Assembly: GCF_022605725.1 (NCBI RefSeq)
Contig: NC_065548.1
Location: forward strand, 43,331,131 to 43,395,130
DNA from: Anthonomus grandis grandis
Lineage: Eukaryota; Arthropoda; Insecta; Coleoptera; Curculionidae
DNA: 64,000 bases
Direction: 5' to 3'
Shown in pieces: positions 33,601 to 43,829 of the stretch (positions are counted from its first letter, which is position 1; every line of letters starts with the position of its first letter). Made by a program: the position numbers and the translations under genes. The notes beneath the pieces were generated by a model. The model made no database searches and was not told the DNA's origin. It worked only from the letters and a program-made list of their open reading frames with translations.

Positions 33601-34206
33601 TATTACAGTAGGGCGACTACTGGGGCGGAGCAATCTTGGCATAGCTATGAGCTTGAGACTCTGGCGATAGTTGCGTCTATTAAACGCTTTAGGGTGTATT
33701 TGGTGGGCATACATTTTGTGGTTGTGACTGATTGTGCTGCTGTAAGGGCGACTATGGCGAAAAAGGATTTACTTCCACGAGTGGCGAGGTGGTGGATGTT
33801 GTTGCAAGAGTATGATATGTCGGTTGAATACAGACCAGGTGCTAGAATGCAGCATGTAGATGCACTTAGTCGAAACCCAGTAATGAATGTATGTATGGTG
33901 ACTTTGCAGGAGGATGATTGGTTTTTGACAGTTCAACTACAAGATGAAAAGGCGCAGAATTTGGTGAATGCTCTTGTAGAAGGAAATGCCGATAAGGGCG
34001 TAAGGGCGGTTTATAAGGTGATCAATGGGCGCTTGTGTCGAAAAACTTTATTGGGTGATAGGCTTTACGTTCCAGCTATGGCGAAATTTAGCTTGGTTCG
34101 TAAGCATCATGATGACATTGGTCATCCGGGCGTTGATAGGTGTTTAAGTTTATTAAAGGCGACTTATTGGTTTCCTAAAATGGGCGATTTGTTAGGAAAT
34201 ACATAA
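30646..34206 (+). CDS. gag-pol: Gypsy 2 gag-pol polyprotein, 1,186 aa
   Basis: The ATG at 30646 (MADQHQEEELDYEMSDSGSN) is chosen because the frame before it is hydrophobic leader-like and lies in untranslated sequence. Order of domains: Gag capsid (about 100-240, WLSKIDQLGRIHGW), two zinc knuckles (about 296-335, CYNCQ and CHVCSGVGHDKYHC), aspartic protease (IDTGSEQN, D384), reverse transcriptase (YMDDVLCAS, about 811), RNase H (HTDASKLGVAGIL, about 960) and the first half of the integrase HHCC finger (HHDDIGHPGVDRCLSLL, about 1154). No internal stop. The frame ends TAA at 34204-34206 inside the integrase finger; integrase continues in the next ORF. Confidence 0.9.
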   Translation: MADQHQEEELDYEMSDSGSNSNAGEGGPVASDALQASVTEQLLKGGLENSIRKIVAAEMARALSQTRKSGEGVPVKQGDKGDRAVSLCSVQSSGVGARAGGEILDPFDPDNKDCNIVRWLSKIDQLGRIHGWSDYERAYFMQAKLQGGARAWYNRLDQFDLTWEKWKAKLNQAFPREHDFAQLLREMMGRVFVEGETMTRYYHDKMALIDRCEITGSKALSWLIDGLPRALQANARAYKCSSANQLYTGFLCSVDRYDASMSTTGVADLKRRNSDRQGVSSKVVRQAAGAASTAIRCYNCQEFRTHLSKNCPKPKAERCHVCSGVGHDKYHCPRKDGANRVGALGTQVNKAGPKKFQVRLVEKVDNAYKKKAIAKGRVSLKAYIDTGSEQNIIRRDVLDTLGDLAITPTLVTLKGFAGGVTTMKGEVVIPVVIDGVELAVKALIADCDLSGADLLLGQPALATPDVQLTVQGGKAVLSRIETVQEFISRITLDDDDLEAKITKRVLALQDLVVQPGESADILVVVEGAHLGERCWIPARRYENGGAIVATGNHMLDGGTSGVVRVSNVGTCAVKWATGQVIARATMVGPTLLMKQSRVSNIRTVARELDLSSIKVGDISEIEMCQLKELLKKWAVCFSTGEGDLGVTNLGEMKIQLTSDKPVVYRPYRLSHTERALVRDKVQNLMDAGVLQESESEYASPIVLIPKKTGDVRMCVDYRALNSITVKDRYPLPRIEDQLDKLAGKCYYTTLDLAQGYHQVPMQEDSIHKTAFITPDGHYDYRRVPFGLTNAPAIFQKVVNKMLRGVQHDEVLAYMDDVLCASKTVLEGLRLLEKVLGLVAQAGLKLNLAKCSFLATSLEYLGHEVSGSGIRPGERKIMAVQSFPIPTNVHGVRQFIGLASYFRKFVKDFALIARPLTDLTKKDVTWRWTKEHQEAFDKLKALLIERPILALYDSMAETQVHTDASKLGVAGILMQKQASELWQPVAYYSRATTGAEQSWHSYELETLAIVASIKRFRVYLVGIHFVVVTDCAAVRATMAKKDLLPRVARWWMLLQEYDMSVEYRPGARMQHVDALSRNPVMNVCMVTLQEDDWFLTVQLQDEKAQNLVNALVEGNADKGVRAVYKVINGRLCRKTLLGDRLYVPAMAKFSLVRKHHDDIGHPGVDRCLSLLKATYWFPKMGDLLGNT

Positions 34207-35255
34207 TGGCGTGTTTAAATTGTGCTTATGGCAAAGGTGCACATGGTAAGGCGGTTGGCGAGTTGCATCCTATTGAGAAGGTGGCGATACCTTTTCATAC
34301 GGTGCATATAGACCATGTTGGGCCTTTTGCCAGGAGTAAAAGAGGTAATCAGTATGTGCTCTTGGTGGTTGATGCATTTACTAAGTTTACTTGGGCGAAA
34401 CCTACCAGGAGTTTGAGATCTTCAGAGGCGATTCTGAAGCTCAGGGAGATCTTTGGCGAATTTGGGTACCCTAGGTGTATAATTTCTGACCGTGGTCTGG
34501 CGTTTTATAGTAAGGCGTTTCGCGAATTTATGGTGGAAAAAGGGGTAAAACACGTGTTAAATGCTATTGCTACCCCGAGGGCGAATGGTCAGGTGGAGAG
34601 GCAGAATCGCACTCTACTTAATGCAATTGAGGCATCGGCTGAGTCAGAAATTTCTTGGGATGAAAAATTGTCTGACATAATATGGGGTCTTAATCATGTA
34701 GCTAATCAAAGTACGGGCTTTTCTCCTGCTCAGTTGATGTTTTCACATGGCACTGGGGTGAATGCTGATCTGTCAAGTGGCGTTAGGGCGTCTAACACAC
34801 TTGGAGCTGAGGGTGAGACTCATGAGGCGAATGAGCGGGCTCTTCTCCAAAGGCGGATAAAGGCGAAAGATAACCTGGCTAAGGCGAGTCGTAAAATGAA
34901 AGCGTTGTACGACAAAAGGCGAAAAATTGCAATTCAGGGCGAAAACCTAGGTACAGGGCGTGGCGAGCTATTTAAAAAGGGGGACTTGGTCCTGTGGAGA
35001 AAAGCAGGAACTTGTTCAGGTGAAAAGGGTGTTAATCGTAAAATGATTAACAAGTATGATGGCCCTTATAAGGTGATCAAGGTGTTACCTCATGACCGAT
35101 ATGTGATCACTTATGTCAAGGGCGTTAGGGGTTATAAGGCATTTAAGGCGGGGTGGCTATTGATTCCTTACGGCGTTATCATAGCACTGCTGGGGGTGAA
35201 GAACATTCTGGCGAGAGTGATAGTGATGGCGAAATCACTGACAGACAAGACTTAA
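34206..35255 (+). CDS. int: Gypsy 2 integrase ORF, 349 aa
   Basis: The ATG at 34206 overlaps the last base of the gag-pol stop (TAATG). It starts MACLNCAYGK, which supplies the two cysteines of the HHCC finger whose histidines are in the preceding ORF. The catalytic core shows HIDHVGPF (D), ISDRGLAFYS (D) and ANGQVERQN (E). A basic C-terminal domain ends with KKGDLVLWRKAGTC and NKYDGPYKVIKVLP, the usual GPF/Y-like module. The overlap means either a one-base mutation, a sequencing error, or coupled reinitiation or frameshifting; the rest of the ORF is undamaged. Confidence 0.85.
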   Translation: MACLNCAYGKGAHGKAVGELHPIEKVAIPFHTVHIDHVGPFARSKRGNQYVLLVVDAFTKFTWAKPTRSLRSSEAILKLREIFGEFGYPRCIISDRGLAFYSKAFREFMVEKGVKHVLNAIATPRANGQVERQNRTLLNAIEASAESEISWDEKLSDIIWGLNHVANQSTGFSPAQLMFSHGTGVNADLSSGVRASNTLGAEGETHEANERALLQRRIKAKDNLAKASRKMKALYDKRRKIAIQGENLGTGRGELFKKGDLVLWRKAGTCSGEKGVNRKMINKYDGPYKVIKVLPHDRYVITYVKGVRGYKAFKAGWLLIPYGVIIALLGVKNILARVIVMAKSLTDKT

Positions 35256-35331
35256 TTGACTTGTTTGAAAGTTGATCTCGTTTTTGGTGATTTTATTAAT
35301 GAGGACATTAATGTTTTTCAGTATGGTCAAC

Positions 35332-35564
35332 TGTTACAATGATTTTCCCCTGACTCCACCACTGGCGACATGGCGACATCTGGCGAATGGAATCGGTAGC
35401 AAGGCAAAGACAGAGAACCAACCGGGCGCGGCGAAGAGGGGATAGTCATATCGACAGCATTGAACAAGCGTGTACTCAAGTAAATTCCTTGCGATTATTA
35501 GGCGATTTAATTTATACAAAAGGCGGAATAAATATACTGTTTGTTTCTAAAAACTTTGTGTATA
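35332..35564 (+). repeat. 3' LTR of Gypsy 2
   Basis: Copy of 27368-27600. Preceded by a purine/pyrimidine-mixed stretch without a clear polypurine tract. Confidence 0.9.
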
Positions 35565-35758
35565 ATTTATTTTTAGAAACTCAACCATTTAAAATAAAAA
35601 ACTGATTTTAAAATATATTTTATTTATATTCATTTAAGTCAAATACAGAGTATTTTTGCGTCTCAAACTCATTTGCATCTTCATCAGGTATTTGAATTAA
35701 TTGGGATGGTCCAGCTGTAGTAGTAGTAGAGTCTCGGAATGTTCGGTTTTCCAAAATT

Positions 35759-36032
35759 TTAATTTTTTTTATTCGGTTCCTCTTTATCTCTACCGTCCGT
35801 TAAAGCGTGACGTTCACCCTCTTCCAGTTCCTCAGCTTGGTAAAAGTTTACCTCTGTAAACTCCCGCATAGCCTTGAGAAACAGTAGTAGCTCCTCTTCA
35901 TCACTAGCTGCCACCCGTAAATACTCGTATTTTACGGGTAAGCCCTTCACTTTTTGTGCAACTGTTTCGTTGCGGCGCGAGTAAGAGAGGTAGAAGTGAA
36001 CTCTACCTTGTACTATTTTAATATCCTTCTTT
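35759..36032 (-). CDS. Small unrecognised protein on the minus strand
   Basis: The frame is open from about 36032 (IVQGRVHFYLSYSRRNETVA) to the stop at 35759; the first ATG is at 35950 (MKGLPVKYEYLRVAASDEEE). The tail is very acidic then polar (EELEEGERHALTDGRDKEEP). A 12-13 bp hairpin (35913-35924 with 35927-35939) lies in the coding part. It sits between small genes of the polymerase-associated block on the other strand, so it may belong to the same virus-like element. No family recognised. Confidence 0.35.
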
Positions 36033-36721
36033 CCAAATCTATGGAAAAAAAATCAAAATTTTTATTTACAAAAATAAAAATATTAACTTTTAATAATAAT
36101 AATGGCTAAACATTTTTGAAATTTTAAATTAAAAAAATACTTACTTGAACAAATTTTTTAACATCACCACTAATAGTTTATTGGATAACTTTTTTCGATC
36201 AACAGATTCAAAAATGAAGGTTGATTCTACCTTCATTGTAGTAGTTAGTCGATGAAGTTGATGAGTTGATAAGATTAACTTTATGTATAAAACGATGGTG
36301 CTTTTATATTAGAAAATTTGCCTAAGCGAGTAATTGGTAATTATTCTAATCAGGTTTTACATGTTAAACAACATTTACGCATCTTAAAGATTATAAAAAA
36401 ATCGCAATTTATAATTATTGCAGATTTATTTATTTTTGCAAAATGATCTCAAAAATGATCTATTATAATTATGGTATATTATTTATATAAAATTTAAATA
36501 TTACAAAGTAGAAAACGATCTAAGCGATTATCTAGATAAACAACATTTAGCAACGTGATGCAATTATTATAATAGGTGTGTAATAAAATAAGACCCGTCT
36601 TGTTAAATGCGAAAAAAAAATGTAAATGGAATACATGATATTAGTATATTTATAGGAGACATAGGAAAATATCTGATTCAATTTAATTCTACAACGTAAA
36701 CTTATAACACTTATTCTCATC

Positions 36722-36952
36722 ATGATGTCTACTACAAAAGAAATTAGCGAGTTGAGTGAAAAAATGTTGTTAAAAATTGGCGAACTTGGTAAGCTTATAA
36801 AAAATAAAAATGATTATTGCAAGTGGATAAAATTTTTAAATAAAAATATTTTAATTTTAAAAAAATATTTAAGAAGTCAGGTAAAAATAGATAGAAAATC
36901 TATGATTAAATTAGAATCAAATTTAAGTATTTTTAAAAATTATCGAGAATAA
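36722..36952 (+). CDS. Small Lys/Ile-rich helical protein, 76 aa
   Basis: ATG at 36722 or 36725 (MMSTTKEISELSEKMLLKIG), stop at 36950. It is predicted almost wholly helical with heptad-like leucine/isoleucine spacing (KFLNKNILILKKYLRS), so a small coiled-coil or DNA-binding helix protein is possible. It lies 40 bp upstream of polymerase copy 2 on the same strand. CTTATTCTCATCATG just before the start resembles an initiator. Not recognised. Confidence 0.4.
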   Translation: MMSTTKEISELSEKMLLKIGELGKLIKNKNDYCKWIKFLNKNILILKKYLRSQVKIDRKSMIKLESNLSIFKNYRE

Positions 36953-36989
36953 TTTAAATACAAAAAGAATAATAATAAAAAGAAGAAAC

Positions 36990-38450
36990 AAAAATTGAAT
37001 TAATATCATGTTTTAATAATCGTATAAGAACTGGATCAATTGTTAACTTTAATATAAGGGACCCGCTGATATTTTTCAAAAAAGCTCTTAGATCATTTTT
37101 ATGTCAAGTAAGAAAGGAACTCAAAAAAATCTTTGTTAAAAATAAATGTTATATTTTTATGTAATTTTATTAAACCTCAAACTGGTGAAATTGAATTAAA
37201 ACATTTTACCACCAAAAATCAAATAGTTGATCGTAACACCGATTTGAGAAAATTTTATAATGATTACATAAAAACTAATATTTTAACAAAGTTAGAGGTG
37301 TTTCAAGAGAGAGATTTCAGTTGGGCACTGTATGAAATTTTACAATTAAAAATTAATTTTAATAATTATACCCCTATAAATATTGGCTATTTTACTTACA
37401 TTACGGTACCGAAATTTATTCAAAATACTAAGGGGGTTCTTAATATTAAAAATAATGATAAATACTGTTTTCTCTGGTGTATTGTGGCCGCTCTTAATCC
37501 CTGTAATACAAATCAAAATCCATGTACAACATCTTCATATCCTCATTTTAGTGAAATTTTAAAATATGACAACATTAGTTTTCCAATTAGAATAAAAGAT
37601 ATAAGTAAATTTGCGAAAATGAATAATATCGGAGTGAGTGTATTTACTTTGGAAAAAAAAGAAGTTGTACCTGTATGTCGGAGTCAATATGACTTTTTAG
37701 TTAAGGTTAATTTATTAATACTTTCTATAAATCAAGAGGATAATTTTAATACAGATGACGATAATGATAATGATGGTTTAGGTCAGCATATCTTACAATT
37801 TCATAGAACATATCATTTTGTATTAATTAAAAATTTGTCAAGATTATTAAATAAGCAAATTGGTGATATTACTAATAAAAAAGTTTATTGTGACAGATGT
37901 TTAAATTATTTCTATTCTGAACAAGTTTTAAATAAGCATATGCCTGTAAAAAATGAATAAAATTAAAATATCACTTCCATCTGAAAAGGAAAAGAATATA
38001 TCATTTTCACATTTTAAAAATAAAGAAAAAGTTCCATTTGTCATTTATGCCGATATTGAGAGTATATTAGAAAAATATGACGATTTAAATGTTAATGTAA
38101 ATAAATATCAAAAACATATTCCATGCAGTATTGCTTATTATTTATTATGAAGCTATGGTAATTCTCTATCAAAATTTGAGCTATATACGGGGCAAGACTG
38201 TATAAGCTGGTTTTGTTTAAAACTACAAAAATTAGCACATCAATTAAATCCTATATTTTATAATATTGTTTCAATGTTACCCTTGTCGACATCAGAGCAA
38301 GAATCATTTAACATATCTACTATGTGTCATATTTGTCAAAAGCCTTTTAGTGAAGATGATATAAAAGTTAAAGATCATTGTCATTTTACGGGTAAATATA
38401 GGTATAGTGCTCACTTTTTATGTAATCTCAATTATACTTTGGGTCCAGTC
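36990..38450 (+). pseudogene. polB: Family-B DNA polymerase copy 2, N-terminal part only
   Basis: Same family as 11957-16560. The first segment (about 37005-37145, SIVNFNIRDPLIFFKKAL) shifts frame near 37145; then a long frame to 37960 carries the N-terminal extension (FQERDFSWALYEILQLKINF, GVLNIKNNDKYCFLWCIVAA, YHFVLIKNLSRLLNKQ) and the zinc finger CDRCLNYFYSEQVLNKH. The next segments (37953-38150, 38274-38450) hold VPFVIYADIES and CHICQKPFSEDDIKVKDHCH, separated by stops. The sequence ends at CNLNYTLG near 38445, before the exonuclease and palm domains, where unrelated GC-richer DNA begins. Confidence 0.85.
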
Positions 38451-38571
38451 CGAAGACATCACTATAATTTGTTCACTATGTAGTCCGCCCCTGGAGTACT
38501 AATCGCGCACCAAGTTTAAAGACATTCGTCCCCACCAACCCGCCCGGCCGATCCCCGCGCGCCACGTGTTA
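38451..38571. other. GC-rich segment, left half of the Harbinger 2 target
   Basis: Abruptly GC-rich (CCCGCCCGGCCGATCCCCGC). Together with 42779-43400 it forms one pre-insertion sequence of unknown nature. Confidence 0.4.
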
Positions 38572-39200
38572 AGCCGGGGTCCCACGGCGCGTGGAATGGC
38601 AATTCTGGGTTGAGGGTTGAGTGTCAAGGTTGGCGCGGGGAAATGCGGTCGGACCATTCCTACGGCGCGTTAGGATCGCAGTTTCAGGCGTGGACGCTCA
38701 GCGGTGGTAGTCTGTTGTAGGTCGGCAGTGTTAGCGGTTAAAAATTTAAATAGTTTAATTGTACAAAAAAAATGAATCGCGAGCGAATGCGTATCGTTGC
38801 TGCATCCTATTATTATATGCTAGGAATTTACAGTATAGCCAGAGGACAAATAAAGCGAAAACAAAAAAGATGGTGGAGAGTTTCTTTGTACAAAAATCGA
38901 GAAAGGTAAGGAAGTACATTAAATTGTTTTTAGGCTTGGAATAGGCAGTCATAAAAATAAGCTTTCTAATAATTTGTAAAATTTTAATGTTTTTTCTATA
39001 AATATTATAGTTTATTTAGGACTTCACAACCCTTTTTATCAGCCACTGAAATTTTTTTCATTTCTTAGTATTAAACATTTCTTGGGATGTAGTTTTTTTT
39101 ACATTTTAAGTATTTAATGTAAATTGCTGATAAATAAATGCACTTTTATTTATTTATTTTTAGTTTATTTTTAATAATTTATAGGTACAGTGCCACAAAC

Positions 39201-41240
39201 ATGTTAGAAGATTTACGCCAAGAACCCTCAGGCTATTTCGAAAACTTTTGACGAATATCAGTTACTGATTTTGAAAATTTATTAGGTGTTATTATTAAAT
39301 AGGGCCTGTAATCGCTAAAAATAATACCAACATGAGAGATAGTATACCAGTACAAGAAAGGTTGGCGGTCACACTAAGGTTTTTAGCTACTGGAGACAGT
39401 TTTAAGGGCCTTTCATACTTGTTCAAGTTTTCACCTCAAACCGTTTCTCGATGTGTTGGAGATGTTTGCAGAGCACTAATACATGAATTAAAAGACGAAA
39501 TAAAAGTAAGGTGATTTATTCATATAAAAGTAAAAATATTAACAACACATATTCTTCAAAACTGTCAATGAAAGAGTTCTTTAAAGTGACATTTCACAAT
39601 CAGTAGTCTTCATACAGTTCGTTATGCAAAAATTCAGACGCATCATGTACAGTCACCTTTTCACTTGAGTAGTTTGAAAAGTATTGACTTGTTGCAGCGG
39701 ATGTCGAAGGTAATGTAGTTGTTGAATGTTGTGAGTAATTTGCAGTAGATGGTGACAACAAGGCCAATACGGTGGGTTGAATGTGAACTTGTTGGGCTGC
39801 AGAGGGTAAGGTACCTGTTGAATGTTGTGAGCAATTCGTGACCGGTGGTGACGACAAGGTCAATGCAGTAGGTTGAATGTGAACTTGTTGGTCCGAGGGT
39901 AATGTTTTTGGAAAATGTTGTTCAGACAATATCGGCGCAAGAGATGAAGGGGAAGATGAACTTGTATTGCAAGAATAATGGTTTGAAAGCACTGAGTGGT
40001 GTGATGAAGCGGATGATGGAGGTCGGCTTAATGTGCGTTGAACAACCGGTTCAAAATTAGCTTGCTGATATTGACTGGAGTTGTGAGAAAAAGAAGATGT
40101 GGACTGAACTGGAACGTTTTGACTATTCACGTGGCAAAAATGCTGTTTAGGACCTTTATTGTATCTGTGTTTTAAGCATAAACTAACAAGTCAATCTCAA
40201 TCATTGCCACTTCTCTGGTATCTGGATCGAGGGCCCTCAATTTTGTAGCAAGGAGTTCTCCATACAAGAAACACTGATCATGAGGGGACATCTGTGTGTC
40301 TGTAACATTTTTAAAGACCTTATAAGCTTCGTCCATCTTTTCCTCAATATCTGGTGGGAGGGGATTTTTTCTTCTTAAATTCTTCGCTTTTGGAGGTCTC
40401 AACAGGCTTCCATTTGCAATTTCTTCGGTGGTAATCACTTCCCCCGACTCTTTTTCGTTAGCATTCTCATTGTCTTCTGTACGTCCTTCGCCTTGTAAGT
40501 TCTGAAATAATAGGAATAAATATTAGAAACCATGGTCACAAAGAGTATATAGTTTATTCCTAATTTAAATAGATCTATGTAGCCTATGGAATGCATTGTC
40601 AATATTGATTGACGAAAATTTTATTTACTTATATCTTTACTTATAAAAAAAAATTAAAATGTTTTTGGTTTCAGCTTCCCGAAACTGTAAATGAATGGCG
40701 TAAGATTGCCGAAGAATTTAAAAACAGGTGGAACTTTCCCCATTATCTGGGAGCCATAGACGGAAAACACATAATCATTGAGTCACCCCTTCATAGTGGA
40801 ATAGAATTTTATAATTATAAAGGTACTTGGCTGTGGTTAATGCTAACTACGAATTTACATACGTCGATATCGGATGTCAAGGTTGCATCGCATTCGTGAT
40901 GGTGGTGTGTTTCGAAACACGAATTAATTCTATGATAAACTTAGCAAAGATCAGTTAATACTTCCTGCAGATAAACCATTAACCAACGAAGACGTACCTT
41001 TACCATACATATTTGTAGGGGATGATGCGTTTGCTCTAACAACTCGTATGTTAAAGCCATATCCAGGGGTGTACAACAAAAGTAGCATAGAAACGGTGTT
41101 TAATTATCGGCTTTCCCGAGCACGTAGAGTTGTTGAAAATGTTTTCGGCATACTCTCATCCGTGTTCAGAATTTTTCGGAAGCCGATGTTACTCGAACCT
41201 TCGCGGGTAACTGAAATTACAATGTGTTTTACTTCATAAC
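39201..41240 (+). pseudogene. PIF/Harbinger 2 transposase, broken
   Basis: Exon 1 from the ATG at 39201 (MLEDLRQEPSGYFENF) has a stop, then RDSIPVQERLAVTLRFLATG and LKDEIKV before a GTAAGG donor near 39507. Exon 2 starts at 40675 after TTTCAG: ETVNEWRKIAEEFKNRWNFP, GAIDGKHIIIES (first D), then a frameshift near 40825, DDAFALTTRMLKPYPG (second D) and NYRLSRARRVVENVFGILSS (E). A further shift lies after 41235. The intron holds the last two exons of the MADF gene on the opposite strand. Confidence 0.85.
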
Positions 41241-42590
41241 TTTTTACGCAAAAGTCGAACATCCAAATTATGGTATATGCCACCTAAGTGTCTTGATTCT
41301 GAAGATGAAGTCTTGTTTACTCCTGGCACTTGAAGAAATGAACAAAACATGACTTCCTTTCTGCCGTTAAAAAAAGTTGCAAGAAAGCCAGCACAGGGCG
41401 GAAAAATTATAAGACAGTCTTACGCTCAATATTTTTCAACGGAAGGAGCTGTAGCTTGGCAAAATAATGTGTAGGAAGTTTAATTTTATATATTAACCTA
41501 GTTAGAGTAAGTAATTAAGTTCTGTTTACGTATTTATCCAGTTTACTGTTTCTTTTGAATTTAAATATGAAGTGTTTTCTTATTTTTATAATTTTTTTAT
41601 ATATTATGTGTGTCACAAAGGGGAAACTTTGCTGTTTTTTGTTATTAGGGGTCCCAACCGAAAGTGACCCATTTTAAATGCTTAAAACTTTTAAACTAGG
41701 ATTGCCAGCCATTCGAGGTTTACGCCATACCTTTTTACTTGTCTCGAATTTTTTAGAAGGGTAGAAAATTTGTTTGACATTGATACAGTGGGAATACAAA
41801 AATTACCGTTATTTAACACTTTTTTTACTTCCGGGGAAATTTTCTAAAATTTAGGACGAAATCTTCTTTTTGTCGTTTGTCTTCGTTTTGTCTGACTTGG
41901 TTCTTGTATAAAAAAAGATTTACACACATTTTGTGCTCTTGTGCTTTTTTAACTAATGAATAGGTGTAATCTATGAAATATATCTAATTATTTTTGTATT
42001 TAACGGTTTAAAAAAACGGTAATTTGTTTATTCCCATTGTATAAGTGCTAAACAAATGTTCCACCTAGCATCTTAAAAAACTTTGAGGCATTTGAAAAGA
42101 AATGGCGCAAACCGCATATTGCTAGCAATTTTAGTAAAAAAATTTTATGGGCATTTAAAATAAGCCACTCTCGACTGGGACACCCTGTATATTAATTTCT
42201 CAGTATGTTTTATTGTTAGTGAAACCTAATATAAGTTAGTATAATATTAGTATCTATTTAAAAGCAAGGTTTTGTTTACCTAATTTAATAAAATAAAATA
42301 AATGAAATTATTTTGAGTGTAAAAGAAAGGTTTGTTAATTTAATATCCACTTACCTCTGAATCACTAGTTTTATTGGGTAAATAAACACCTTTTAAAAAT
42401 TTATACATAAATTTGTATGCGAACCACTCTGGTTTTACAACTTCATCACTGCCACTTCCCGTTTTGGACGAGGCTTTAACTTTTTGCAAAAGTTTTCTGA
42501 GTTCCCATCAAGGTATCTTTCTTTTTCTTCAGCTCTTCTATTAAGCATTTTACACTCATTTGCTCTTGAATTCGCTTCCAGGCATCCTAG
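39600..42590 (-). pseudogene. MADF gene of PIF/Harbinger 2, broken
   Basis: Minus strand. The MADF part lies at about 42590-42353 (ELKKKKDTLMG, then after one shift SGSDEVVKPEWFAYKFMYKF) and ends at a GTAAGT donor. The next exon, about 40500-40172, has NPLPPDIEEKMDEAYKVFKN and CFLYGELLATKLRALDPDTR, a BESS-like region. A Ser/Gln-rich tail continues at 40130-39600 in another frame, with repeated QQVHIQPT and YSQHST units. The large intron contains transposase exon 2. A break near 40172-40130 separates the last two parts. Confidence 0.7.
41648..42187. mobile_element. 540-bp non-autonomous element (MITE)
   Basis: The left end GGGGTCCCAACCGAAAGTGA and the right end, reversed CAGGGTGTCCCAGTCGAGAG, align over about 85 bp with mismatches. 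No coding sequence. Nested in Harbinger 2 downstream of its transposase. Confidence 0.65.
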
Positions 42591-42977
42591 TCGCGCCGTT
42601 TGATCGGTATATACACGTAATGCGCTCGCGCCCGCGCTCCTTTGAACCGTGTTGATTTACCGACAAATGACGGCACACATCGCGCCGACGGAAGATCGCC
42701 AAGCCTGCAATTCAACGGAGTGTTAACTGGCAAGTTTGGCGCGGGAACTGGTACTCCACGCGCCGTTGGATCCCGGCTTTATGCATCATTCGCTTTTTGG
42801 TGCTACTGTCGTGCGTCGCCCGGCTCGTTTATTTTTGTCTAGTGCCGATTTTGTTGAAAACACGTAAACCGTGTGTATCAAGTGCTTTACTCCGTAAATT
42901 GGTGGTAAGTAAGCATTTAAGAGGGTTATTTTACAAAATCTAGATGTTTATATAGTTTATACAATCATCAAAGGAAT

Positions 42978-43400
42978 ATGGAGGAGATCCAAGGCCAAAG
43001 CAACTGCAATAAAAATTCCCCTCTCCCAGACGAAAATGTCATTTCAGGGCAATCCTTGAGGGAAACTACCAATGACTTGGTGCAGGACGAATTAAAAAAG
43101 CTTAAAAACGGATCTACTTCTCGTTCCCGCTCCAAAGGGTCTCACCGAGAAGGTCGTTCGCGTGGCCGTTCGACTTCCTGGAACAGTTCGCCATATTACC
43201 ATCGCCGCCGGTGTCACAGCCGGTCGAGATCCCGCTCTCGCGCCAGTCGCAGGCGCAGTCGATTTCCGAGCGAACCGAGGCGTCGCGATCACCGCAGAGA
43301 GAGAAAGAGCGATAGCAGCAGCTCCTTGAGCTCTTCAAGGTCTCGTTCTCGCACTAGCCGCCATCGCAGCCGTTCACCGATTCAGTCATTCAGCAGTTGC
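42978..43400 (+). pseudogene. Arg/Ser-rich protein, 3' end replaced by Harbinger 3
   Basis: ATG at 42978 (MEEIQGQSNCNKNSPLPDEN). After residue 45 the protein is an RS-repeat domain (SRSRSKGSHREGRSRGRSTS and similar) to about residue 140, where the frame runs into Harbinger 3 sequence. RS domains occur in splicing factors and in the Gag of DIRS-like retrotransposons; nothing in the rest decides between them. A GTAAGT donor-like site at 42904 and GC-rich upstream sequence (42779-42900) suggest a real 5' end. Identity unknown. Confidence 0.45.
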
Positions 43401-43829
43401 CAGATTGGGTGGATTACCTACCATTTGCAGTTCAGTCTGTGCAGTTGTTAAAATGTCAAAGAAAAGGACCTGTAATTTTGAACCAATTAATTTAATTGAT
43501 GCCGTACAGATGCGTCCATGTATTTGGGATAAAAGGGTTGACGAATATAAAGACAAAATATCCAGGGATAAAGCATGGATTGAAATATGTAGCATTTTAG
43601 AACCAAATTTTAATCAAATGGAACATGGAGAAAAAAAGAAGTTTGGTAAGTTAATATATTATTAATTTATTTTTATTTAAGCAAATTATATTTTTAAATT
43701 GTATTTTTATTTAGTAAAATAAAAATCAATAAATAAAAATAAAAATATATTTTTTAAATTGTATTTATTATATTTAGTTTATTTTTATTTAAGCAACATT
43801 ATTTAAAACATCATATTTTTGTGGTTTGC

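Larger units (their letters stand above)
27368..35564 (+). mobile_element. Ty3/Gypsy element 2, near-identical LTRs
   Basis: LTRs at 27368-27600 and 35332-35564 (about 233 bp) start TGTTACAATGATTTTCCCCT and are identical by eye apart from one T/G difference three to five bases from the end. Flanking duplication ATTT or AATTT at 27363-27367 and 35565-35568. Internal part: leader carrying a Transib insertion (27647-30566), gag-pol (30646-34206) and a second ORF completing the integrase (34206-35255). The LTRs do not end in CA; the end may be TATA or TAT. Its base composition is unlike the surroundings: G-rich on the sense strand with many GGCG. Confidence 0.9.
38572..42778. mobile_element. PIF/Harbinger element 2
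   Basis: Ends AGCCGGGGTCCCACGGCGCG (38572) and, reversed, AGCCGGGATCCAACGGCGCG (ending 42778), flanked by TTA at 38569-38571 and 42779-42781. Contains a transposase (plus) and a MADF gene (minus), both broken, in the same interleaved layout as element 1, and a 540-bp non-autonomous element at 41648-42187. Confidence 0.9.

Noticed and set aside
11957..38450. A complete Polinton/adintovirus
   Set aside because: Polymerase, dUTPase and small genes are present, but no integrase, packaging ATPase, protease, capsid or long terminal repeats were found, and the two polymerase copies are partial.
43400..43452. Left inverted repeat of Harbinger 3 near GATTGGGTGGATTACC
   Set aside because: No reverse complement was found downstream of 53791 and no TWA duplication, so the boundary is left open.
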